Under the pieces are notes generated by a model. That model did no database searches. It was given only the letters and a program-made list of their open reading frames with translations, and had not been told where the DNA came from. From Chitinophagaceae bacterium (lineage in GTDB: Bacteria > Bacteroidota > Bacteroidia > Chitinophagales > Chitinophagaceae), in NCBI GenBank assembly GCA_017853235.1, contig JAFMJX010000056.1, positions 1 to 9,727 of the forward strand: 9,727 nucleotides of DNA, in the 5' to 3' direction. Numbering within the stretch: position 1 is the first letter of the stretch; every line of letters starts with the position of its first letter. Below, piece by piece: positions 1 through 6,375 of this stretch. Both the position numbers and the translations under genes were made by a program.

Positions 1-670
1 CACCACCTTCTTCACCTAATTTAGAGAAAGAACGAATCATACCTAATACCGTACCAAACAAACCTAATAAGGTAGCTACAGATGCGATAGTAGACAAGAA
101 CACTAAATTCTTTTCTAACATTGGTAATTCTAATGCAGTTGCTTCTTCAATTTCTTTTTGAATGTTTAATACTTTTTGATCCGTATCTAATTCGGTATTC
201 GTAATCATTTCCTTGTACTTAGTTAAACCAGATTTCATTACATTACCTACAGATCCTTTTTGTTTATCACATTCAGCAAGTGCTTTATCCACTTCTTTGT
301 TAGCTAAGTGAAATTGTACTTTACGAATGAATTCTGTAATGTTACCATTACCAGCTGCTTTTTTAATAGTCAATAATCTTTCAATCACGAAAGTTAAAAC
401 GATCAATAAGCTACCAATCAAAATTGGTACTACGATTCCACCCTCATACATTTTGGTAAATGTTCCTTTAGGTCCTTTGTGTGAAGGCCAGAAACCACCA
501 CTCGGATCAGGATTAGTAAAATTACTTGCGTTACCTAGCACAAAGCGCCAAATAACATAGCCTGCTACGATACAAGCGATTGGTGCTAAAGTTGCAATCA
601 AATTTCCGCCTTGTTGCGGCTGTGCAGCTTTCTTAGAAGCAGCTGTTGCAGTTGGTTTAGTCTCAGCCAT
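1..670 (-). CDS. exbB: MotA/TolQ/ExbB-family proton channel protein, partial (3' end outside window)
   Basis: Inner-membrane proton-channel subunit that, with ExbD and TonB, uses the proton-motive force to energise TonB-dependent outer-membrane receptors. I translated the minus strand from the ATG at 670-668 and it stays open for 223 codons to the left edge, so the C-terminal part is missing. Visible segments are a low-complexity Ala/Lys/Gln-rich cytoplasmic tail (1-20), a membrane segment (about 24-46), a short Gly/Pro-rich linker, a second membrane segment (about 78-96) ending in the family-like FVIERLL, a long charged region (about 103-188), and the start of the pore helix with LLGLFGTVLGM at 201-211. 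Thr207 in that motif matches the conserved pore threonine of ExbB/TolQ. The additional N-terminal segment is usual for Bacteroidota ExbB, which are around 270 residues. ExbD genes often follow in this family, but that would lie outside the window. TolQ or a gliding-type motor paralogue is the main alternative, since the family is paralogous. Confidence 0.9.
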   Translation of the reverse strand, partial: MAETKPTATAASKKAAQPQQGGNLIATLAPIACIVAGYVIWRFVLGNASNFTNPDPSGGFWPSHKGPKGTFTKMYEGGIVVPILIGSLLIVLTFVIERLLTIKKAAGNGNITEFIRKVQFHLANKEVDKALAECDKQKGSVGNVMKSGLTKYKEMITNTELDTDQKVLNIQKEIEEATALELPMLEKNLVFLSTIASVATLLGLFGTVLGMIRSFSKLGEEGG

Positions 671-781
671 GATTCAATTGATTTTTGGTTTTAAATTAAA
701 ATATTTTTTAAATGTATTTAATCCTCTTGACTATTGATACAGATTTCACAAAATCTTTCCTCACTAGTTTCTAAGGGGTTA

Positions 782-811
782 CAAAATAAGTAATTTATTG
801 ATTGAAACAAA
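782..811 (-). promoter_or_regulatory. candidate Bacteroidota-type promoter for exbB
   Basis: Read on the minus strand, TTTG (811-808) is followed after 18 bases by TTATTTTG (789-782). This matches the Bacteroidota primary sigma-factor pattern TTG, 17-20 bases, TAnnTTTG with one mismatch. The transcript would start near 775, giving an untranslated leader of about 105 bases before the exbB ATG. The leader is very A/T-rich and has no Shine-Dalgarno sequence. It contains a small perfect hairpin at 741-756 (six base pairs, CACA loop on the plus strand). Such short AT-rich patterns occur by chance, so this is a proposal from pattern and spacing only. Confidence 0.4.
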
Positions 812-857
812 TTTCAAGGTATTTTTTTATCATAAATTTTATACAAACTAACTAGTG

Positions 858-886
858 TTGGGAGAAGACTTGTATATTTATATTTC
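858..886 (+). promoter_or_regulatory. candidate Bacteroidota-type promoter for the metalloprotease gene
   Basis: TTG at 858-860 is followed after 18 bases by TATATTTC at 879-886, one mismatch from the Bacteroidota -7 element TAnnTTTG. The spacing is within the usual range. Transcription would start around 892, leaving a leader of about 20 bases before the ATG at 913. The palindromic AACTAGTG at 850-857 directly abuts the -33 element and could be an operator, but this is speculative. Confidence 0.42.
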
Positions 887-912
887 TATTTTATCATTAA
901 ATAAAGTGTAAT

Positions 913-3471
913 ATGAAAAAAATCATAGTGGCAGTCAGCTTTTTAGCGATTCTGCAAACTACTGTTTCGGCGCAAAGACCTGGGGGTCCTAGACCCGATC
1001 AAATGCCAATGCAAAGGCCAGATACCAGTGCTCAAAATGGAGCTAAAAAAGACGCTCCTGTGGTGAAAACTGGACCCAAAGCATTTAGTGAATTTATAAC
1101 CAAAAAAACAGTGAGTCAAAAAGGCGTGTTTAGCGTTCATTTTCAAGACGATAAATATTACTTTGAAATTCCAGACAATTTATTGGGTCGTGAGTTGTTG
1201 GCTGTTACTCGTTTTGTAAAAGTACCAGGTGGTGCCAGAAAATACGGCGGGGAAGAAGTCAATGAGCAATCCATATCCTTTGAAAAAGGCCCTAATCAGC
1301 GCATTTTCATGAGAGTGGTTACTTTAATAAGTGCAGCAGACTCTTCTCAAGTGATTTCTAGAGCAGTCAAAAATTCTTACCTAGACCCCATTGTAGCTGC
1401 ATTTGACGTAAAAGCCTACGGAAAAGATTCCAATAGTTCCATCATTGATGTGACAGACTTTTTTAAAGGTGACAACCAAGCAGTAAGCTTAACCAGTGGA
1501 GATAAGCGCAATTTTGGTGTCACCGCATTAGCATCTGATAGATCCTATATTGAAAGCATCAAAAGTTACCCTATCAATATGGAAATCAGAACTGTAAAAA
1601 CCTATTCAGCAAGTGCTGGCAGCCCAATGGGCGGTCAATTGGGCGGTGGTGGAAGTTCTGTTCCAGCTGCAAATAATGCAGGAGCCATTACTTTTGAATT
1701 AAATACATCGGTATTATTATTACCTAAAACTCCCATGAATCGTCGTTTATTTGATCCACGTGTAGGATACTTTGCAGATAATTTTGTAGAATATTCTGAC
1801 GATCAACATAAAGTAGAAAATCAAACTTTTGCGGTTCGTTACAGATTAGAGCCAAAGCCGCAAGATATGGAGAGATATAAAAAAGGAGAATTAGTAGAGC
1901 CAAAAAAACAAATCGTTTATTATATTGATCCAGCAACTCCTAAAAAATGGGTACCTTATTTAATTGCAGGTGTCAATGACTGGAATGCTGCATTTGAAAA
2001 AGCAGGTTGGAAAAATGCCATTGTTGGTAAAGAGTGGCCAAACGATAGTACTATGAGTTTAGAAGATGCTCGATTTAGCGTGATACGTTATTTTGCATCA
2101 GATATTGAAAATGCTTATGGACCTCAAGTTCATGATCCAAGAAGTGGTGAAATTTTAGAAAGCCATATTGGTTGGTATCATAATGTAATGAGCTTAGTAC
2201 ACGATTGGTATATGATTCAAACTGCAGCAGTAGATTCTACAGCTCGCAAAATGAAATTTGATGATGATTTAATGGGTAACTTAATTCGTTTTGTATCTTC
2301 TCATGAAGTGGGTCATACTTTAGGATTAAGACATAATATGGGAAGTAGTAGCAAAACTCCAGTGGAGAAATTAAGAGATAAAACATGGGTAGAAGCCAAT
2401 GGTCATACTGCTTCTATCATGGACTATGCTCGTTTCAACTATGTAGCACAACCTGAAGATCATATTAATCAATCTGGATTATTTCCAAGAATTGGTGATT
2501 ATGACAAATGGGCTATTAAATGGGGTTACACCTATACCGGTATTAGTGATGTCAATGAAGATAAAAAAGTAAACAACAAATGGATTGTAGATGCTTTGAA
2601 AAATAATCCAAGAGTTTGGTTTGGAGGTGAAGGTCGCAATGATGATCCTCGTGCTCAAACTGAAGACTTAAGTGATAACGCTGTGGTAGCTAGCGAATAC
2701 GGAATCAAAAATTTGAAACGTATTTTAGTGAAATTACCAGAGTGGACTAAAGAAGAAGCAGATAGATATGAAAACTTAAGTGAAGTATACATGCAATTGG
2801 CTGGTCAATTCAACAGATATATGGGTCATGTTAGCAAAAACATTGGCGGTATCTATGAAACATTTAAAAGTGTTGAAGAACCAGGTGATGTCTATACACC
2901 CACTCCAGTAGCCATGCAAAAAAGTGCAATGAACTTTTTACAAACTCAATTATTTGCAACGCCTACTTGGTTGTTAGATAAGAATATTTTGAATAAAATT
3001 TCAAACCCTAATGCCAACGAACGTGTACAAGGAATTCAAACAAGTACTTTAAAAAGTTTATTAGACAAAGGGCGCTTATTAAGATTAAGTACCAGCAGCA
3101 ATCGTTTTGGAGGAACTACTTATTCTTTACATGATATGATGGAAGATTTAAGAAAAGGTTTATTTAGTGAATTAGCATCACAAAAAGCAACCGATATTTA
3201 TCGTAGAAACTTACAAAAAACATATGTAAGTCAACTGGATGATTTATTAAATCCAGCTCCAGCCTCCTCTGCTGCAAGCGCATTGCCTGCAGGTGCATTT
3301 AGAATAGGGGCGCCAGTAGATGTTGAAAATTCAGATATTTTATCTGAAGTAAAATCACAATTGAAAAAATTAGCTGCTGAATTAAAAACGGCAAATAGTA
3401 ATGATGGAGCCACTCAAAATCACTACGCTGATTTACAAGATAGAATTAAGAAAGCATTAGATCCTAAATAA
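913..3471 (+). CDS. secreted zinc-dependent metalloprotease (DUF5117/DUF5118/DUF4953 family)
   Basis: Probable exported zinc endopeptidase of 852 residues; the natural substrate is unknown. A Sec signal peptide is clear: positive MKK, a hydrophobic stretch to about 17, and a likely cut after VSA (18-20). A Pro/Gly/Gln-rich linker follows (about 21-55). The region around 55-103 resembles DUF5118 and about 110-300 resembles DUF5117, interrupted by a glycine-rich loop at 236-249. The catalytic region has HEVGHTLGLRH at 464-474, the extended HExxHxxGxxH zinc site, with Glu465 as general base and His464, His468 and His474 as ligands. SIMDYAR follows, its Met503 fitting the Met-turn of metzincins. 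The rest, to about 760, resembles the DUF4953 region. The tail (about 805-852) is charged and helical, and I see no type IX secretion sorting domain, so a periplasmic or lipid-independent export location is inferred. The start is supported by the signal peptide. There is no Shine-Dalgarno, only an A-rich leader. Domain limits are from memory of the family and approximate. Confidence 0.9.
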   Translation: MKKIIVAVSFLAILQTTVSAQRPGGPRPDQMPMQRPDTSAQNGAKKDAPVVKTGPKAFSEFITKKTVSQKGVFSVHFQDDKYYFEIPDNLLGRELLAVTRFVKVPGGARKYGGEEVNEQSISFEKGPNQRIFMRVVTLISAADSSQVISRAVKNSYLDPIVAAFDVKAYGKDSNSSIIDVTDFFKGDNQAVSLTSGDKRNFGVTALASDRSYIESIKSYPINMEIRTVKTYSASAGSPMGGQLGGGGSSVPAANNAGAITFELNTSVLLLPKTPMNRRLFDPRVGYFADNFVEYSDDQHKVENQTFAVRYRLEPKPQDMERYKKGELVEPKKQIVYYIDPATPKKWVPYLIAGVNDWNAAFEKAGWKNAIVGKEWPNDSTMSLEDARFSVIRYFASDIENAYGPQVHDPRSGEILESHIGWYHNVMSLVHDWYMIQTAAVDSTARKMKFDDDLMGNLIRFVSSHEVGHTLGLRHNMGSSSKTPVEKLRDKTWVEANGHTASIMDYARFNYVAQPEDHINQSGLFPRIGDYDKWAIKWGYTYTGISDVNEDKKVNNKWIVDALKNNPRVWFGGEGRNDDPRAQTEDLSDNAVVASEYGIKNLKRILVKLPEWTKEEADRYENLSEVYMQLAGQFNRYMGHVSKNIGGIYETFKSVEEPGDVYTPTPVAMQKSAMNFLQTQLFATPTWLLDKNILNKISNPNANERVQGIQTSTLKSLLDKGRLLRLSTSSNRFGGTTYSLHDMMEDLRKGLFSELASQKATDIYRRNLQKTYVSQLDDLLNPAPASSAASALPAGAFRIGAPVDVENSDILSEVKSQLKKLAAELKTANSNDGATQNHYADLQDRIKKALDPK

Positions 3472-3481
3472 TGCTTCCTTA

Positions 3482-3513
3482 AAAATTCGTTCCGATGATT
3501 CGGAACGAATTTT
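3482..3513. terminator. first hairpin of a tandem bidirectional terminator
   Basis: A perfect 13-base-pair stem (3482-3494 with 3501-3513) closes a six-base loop, ATGATT. It begins 10 bases after the metalloprotease stop codon. The GC core (CGTTCCG) is flanked by A and T runs. On the plus strand the U-tract is short (TTTT then A), while on the minus strand the run of five A at 3481-3485 becomes a U-tract. It may therefore act as a backup stop for minus-strand transcripts, or protect the 3' end of the protease mRNA. Confidence 0.7.
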
Positions 3514-3515
3514 AC

Positions 3516-3553
3516 AAAAAACCCCGCTCCGATTCATCGGAGCGGGGTTTTTT
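3516..3553. terminator. strong bidirectional rho-independent terminator
   Basis: A perfect 17-base-pair stem (3516-3532 with 3537-3553) closes a TTCA loop. The stem core is CCCCGCTCCGA, flanked by six A on the left and six T on the right, so a U-tract follows the hairpin on both strands. It sits between two convergent genes and should stop the metalloprotease transcript on the plus strand and the ABC permease (possibly the whole nuo readthrough transcript) on the minus strand. Confidence 0.92.
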
Positions 3554-3596
3554 AATGTTTGTACTTCACCTATTAAGTAGAAAAGTTTTATGAAAT

Positions 3597-3616
3597 AAAT
3601 ACTTACAAAAGTATTT
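3597..3616 (-). terminator. weak AT-rich hairpin just after the ABC permease stop
   Basis: An eight-base-pair inverted repeat, AAATACTT and AAGTATTT, surrounds a four-base loop 15 bases beyond the permease stop codon. Only one base pair is not A-T. On the minus strand ATTT follows, which is a poor U-tract. It may stabilise the 3' end of the mRNA, but as a terminator it is weak compared with the strong hairpin about 45 bases further on. Confidence 0.25.
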
Positions 3617-3631
3617 CGAGGACTTCTTATT

Positions 3632-4906
3632 TTATTCGTATCTCAATGCATTTATAGGATTTAAGGATGCGGCTTTCATGGCAGGATAAATACCAGCAGC
3701 GAGGCCTACTACAGAACATATAACAATTCCTATGACCACCCACATCCATGGAATAACAAATCCTGTATGCAATACCAAACTAAAAATATTACCTACTAAA
3801 ACTCCTAAAATAATACCAAACACAGCACCTAAAACGCTGATTAAAATACTTTCAAATAAAAATTGTCTGCGCACATCCTTTTTCCTTCCGCCAATGGCTT
3901 TAATTAATCCAACTTCTCTTGTGCGTTCATTCACTGCAACCAACATGATGTTCATTAAGCCTATTGCAGCCCCAATTAAAGTAATCATACCAATAGCACC
4001 AGCAGCGCCACTTATACCCGCTAAAAACCCAATAAACATATCGGCAAATTTATCACTCTTGTCTACCACAAAATTGTCTGCTTCACTTGGAATGAGTCTG
4101 CGCGCTTTTCTCATTTGCTCAATAGATTCCCCAATAGCTGGATCTAATTCAGCAACATTATTCACCATTACTCCAATATTATAGGAAGCATTATTTTGAT
4201 ACTGTCTTAAATTATTAATAGAAGTTAAAATCATATCATCTTGGCGCATCATCGCACTGGACCCTTTTGATTTTAATAAACCAATCACACGATAAGGTTT
4301 TCCACCAACTAAGATGACTTTGTCTACGCTTTTTTCGGGACTGTTTGGAAACAATTTAGCTGCAACATTACTACCTATTAAACACACATTGCGACCACTT
4401 TGCAAATCCACATTATTCAAATTACGCCCTGCATCAATTTGATATCCATTCACTGCTAAATAATTTTCATCTCCACCCCACATGGTTATTTGAGGGTTGG
4501 TTTTTTTATTTTGATAGTGTAATTCATTGTTTCCATTACCTCTTCGATAAATACTTACTTGCGCTCTATTAAAGCCATAATGTTCCTTAAAATAAGTGGA
4601 TTCTTCCAATCGTATTACCTTATCTAAATTTGACTTTTTTTCCTTCTGCCCTTTTTTCACTTTAGTAATGTCATCGTTTCTTGGACCACCCATACGGGCA
4701 TTTAATTCCTTATAACGAATACTAAATGCATTCGCCCCCATAAAGGAAAAATTTTCCTTTAAACTTTGATTCATCGCCGAAATAGCTGTGATAATTCCAA
4801 TAAGAGCCATAATACCAAAAGCAATGATTGCCACGGTGATGCCTGTTCTTAATTTGTTGCTTTTAACAGTGCGCCAAGCTAATGAAAAAGAATCCTGAAG
4901 GGTCAT
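3632..4906 (-). CDS. ABC transporter permease, MacB/FtsX type
   Basis: Integral inner-membrane subunit of a MacB-like (type VII) ABC system of 424 residues. Such proteins transmit ATP-driven motion to the periplasm rather than passing substrate through the membrane. The layout is diagnostic: one membrane segment near the N-terminus (about 21-43), a large periplasmic MacB core-like region (about 44-295), then three membrane segments (about 300-325, 352-378, 385-408). Between the second and third lies the coupling motif NERTREVGLIKAIGGRKKDV (326-345), which contacts the ATPase. The C-terminus ends with the typical GIYPAMKAASLNPINALRYE. A lysine-rich stretch (about 82-95) in the periplasmic part is unusual in composition. 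No ATPase gene adjoins it in this window: nuoN is directly upstream and a convergent protease gene lies downstream. The cargo is unknown; lipoprotein, peptide or antimicrobial handling is known for relatives. The start gives the expected short cytoplasmic N-terminus (DSFSLAWRTVKSNKLRT). Confidence 0.9.
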   Translation of the reverse strand: MTLQDSFSLAWRTVKSNKLRTGITVAIIAFGIMALIGIITAISAMNQSLKENFSFMGANAFSIRYKELNARMGGPRNDDITKVKKGQKEKKSNLDKVIRLEESTYFKEHYGFNRAQVSIYRRGNGNNELHYQNKKTNPQITMWGGDENYLAVNGYQIDAGRNLNNVDLQSGRNVCLIGSNVAAKLFPNSPEKSVDKVILVGGKPYRVIGLLKSKGSSAMMRQDDMILTSINNLRQYQNNASYNIGVMVNNVAELDPAIGESIEQMRKARRLIPSEADNFVVDKSDKFADMFIGFLAGISGAAGAIGMITLIGAAIGLMNIMLVAVNERTREVGLIKAIGGRKKDVRRQFLFESILISVLGAVFGIILGVLVGNIFSLVLHTGFVIPWMWVVIGIVICSVVGLAAGIYPAMKAASLNPINALRYE

Positions 4907-4986
4907 ACAATTATTTTATGCTGAAACCTAAAGGTAATACAGAATCCATGATCTCCCTTGCTCGCCTTGGACTATTTGAAGAACGG
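4907..4986 (-). other. nuoN to ABC-permease spacer, no terminator visible
   Basis: The 80 bases between nuoN and the permease gene lack a hairpin with a U-tract and lack a recognisable Bacteroidota promoter on the minus strand. The simplest reading is readthrough from the nuo operon into the permease gene. The stretch is visibly richer in G and C than the other spacers in this window and is open in short frames on both strands, without a recognisable product. Confidence 0.4.
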
Positions 4987-6360
4987 CTAAAAGTAGAGAT
5001 AATTGAGCAATAGATTAGGAAATACGCCAAGGATAAGCAGCAAAATGGCAAGAAACAATAATTTATACTGATAGGTATTTTTTACTTCCCCTAAAGCCGG
5101 ATCTCCCGACAAAAAATACATTGCTTGGATAATTTTAAAATAATAGTACACACTAATTGCTGCAAATACCAATGCAACAATGACTAACCATAATCCTGCG
5201 CCAGCAACTAAGATGGCATTGATCATATAATATTTAGCAAAGAAGCCGCCTGTTAAAGGAATGCCAGCTAATGAAAATAAAAAGATGCTTGTCACAAAAG
5301 CAAGTAATGGATTTGTTTTTGCTAAACCATTAAATCCTTCAATACTGTTGTCTTTCATTTTAATAAGCACGGCAAACATGCCTATGCTGGCTACTGAATA
5401 AACAAATGCATATAATAATATTCCTTCATTAGCAAAAGTAGAAGGTTTATATAAAGCAAATAACATGAAGCCAGCTTGTGCAATACTAGAATAAGCGAGC
5501 ATTCTTTTAACACTTCTTTGAAAAACAGCAGTCACATTACCAATCAATAAAGTACAAATAATAACGAATGACAATAAAAGTGTCCAGCTGTATCCTAAAG
5601 CTTGATATTGGATTTGAAACACACTCATGAAAGCAAAAAAACCTGCAGCTTTTGCAATTGTAGCCATAAAAGAAGTGAACACAGTGGGTGCACCATCATA
5701 TACATCGGGTGTCCAAAAATGAAAAGGAGCAGCAGACACTTTAAAATTCATTGCTACAAAAATTAAAATCAACCCTCCAGAGCGCATCAACATTTCATAT
5801 TTAAAACCAGTTTCTGGAACAGTTAAATGAAAACTTCCTGTAGCGCCATAAATAAAAGTGATCCCTAATAATAAGATGCCTGTTGAAAAAGCACCCATTA
5901 AAAAATATTTCAACCCTGCTTCATTACTAATTAAACTTGATTTATCGGAACTGGTTAAAATATATAAAGGAATGGACAGCATTTCAATTCCAATAAATAA
6001 CATTAATAAATTATCAAAACTAGTTAATACACTCGCCCCACATAAAATGAAAAAGAATAAAGCATAAAAGTCAGCAGCATGATTTCCTATTTTAGAAATT
6101 TCATCCCCATTCACCCAAACATAAAGAAAAGTAAGTGCAAATAATATCGTATTTGCATAAATGCCATAACGAGAAAAAGCAAGCATTCCTTTGGTGTCTA
6201 ATTCCAACACATACCAGCCATTCAATTGGCTTACATTGGCTAGCAATAAAATGATTAAACCTATTAAGGCTATATTTTTTTGTATTTTTTCTCCTTTGAA
6301 AACCCATGAGGCAAACATCATGATTACCCCTAATAAAGCAGAAACTATAATTGCATTCAT
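4987..6360 (-). CDS. nuoN: NADH-quinone oxidoreductase subunit N
   Basis: Antiporter-like membrane subunit of complex I (457 residues), which carries one of the proton-pumping channels and sits nearest the NuoH/A/J/K part of the membrane arm. The protein is nearly all membrane helices, about 14. Key channel residues are present: Glu126 in GIEMLSIPLYIL, Lys207 in NFKVSAAPFHFWTPDVYDG, Lys237 in MATIAKAAGFF, and Lys376 in GGFFAKYYM, corresponding to the functional Glu133, Lys217, Lys247 and Lys395 of the Escherichia coli protein. The length is slightly shorter than the E. coli subunit (about 485). The gene starts 15 bases after the nuoM stop, with an A/T-rich leader and no Shine-Dalgarno, so it is clearly cotranscribed with nuoM. 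It is the last nuo gene; the ABC permease gene begins 80 bases downstream with no hairpin between them. Confidence 0.97.
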   Translation of the reverse strand: MNAIIVSALLGVIMMFASWVFKGEKIQKNIALIGLIILLLANVSQLNGWYVLELDTKGMLAFSRYGIYANTILFALTFLYVWVNGDEISKIGNHAADFYALFFFILCGASVLTSFDNLLMLFIGIEMLSIPLYILTSSDKSSLISNEAGLKYFLMGAFSTGILLLGITFIYGATGSFHLTVPETGFKYEMLMRSGGLILIFVAMNFKVSAAPFHFWTPDVYDGAPTVFTSFMATIAKAAGFFAFMSVFQIQYQALGYSWTLLLSFVIICTLLIGNVTAVFQRSVKRMLAYSSIAQAGFMLFALYKPSTFANEGILLYAFVYSVASIGMFAVLIKMKDNSIEGFNGLAKTNPLLAFVTSIFLFSLAGIPLTGGFFAKYYMINAILVAGAGLWLVIVALVFAAISVYYYFKIIQAMYFLSGDPALGEVKNTYQYKLLFLAILLLILGVFPNLLLNYLYF

Positions 6361-6375
6361 TACTAATACTTTTAA

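Larger units (their letters stand above)
671..912. other. divergent intergenic spacer
   Basis: This very A/T-rich spacer separates the diverging exbB and metalloprotease genes. It holds one candidate promoter for each direction and an inverted pair of palindromic eight-base words, CACTAGTT (762-769) and AACTAGTG (850-857), 80 bases apart. The exbB leader also contains the small AGATTT/AAATCT hairpin at 741-756. No small gene or RNA gene could be supported here. Confidence 0.6.

Noticed and set aside
327..560. Plus-strand open frame of 77 codons
   Set aside because: Antisense to the exbB coding sequence, which is clear by its membrane layout and pore motif.
689..701. AT-only dyad TTTTAA-A-TTAAAA in the exbB leader
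   Set aside because: The one-base centre cannot form a hairpin loop as written, and such dyads are expected by chance in DNA this A/T-rich.
844..851. CAAACTAA, a possible minus-strand -7 element (TTAGTTTG) for exbB
   Set aside because: No TTG is found at the required distance upstream on that strand, whereas the element at 782-789 has a correctly spaced partner.
3732..4184. Plus-strand open frame of 150 codons
   Set aside because: It lies wholly antisense to the well-supported ABC permease gene, and its composition (Ile, Pro, Thr, Lys-rich) is that of a reverse reading of membrane-protein codons. No domain recognised.
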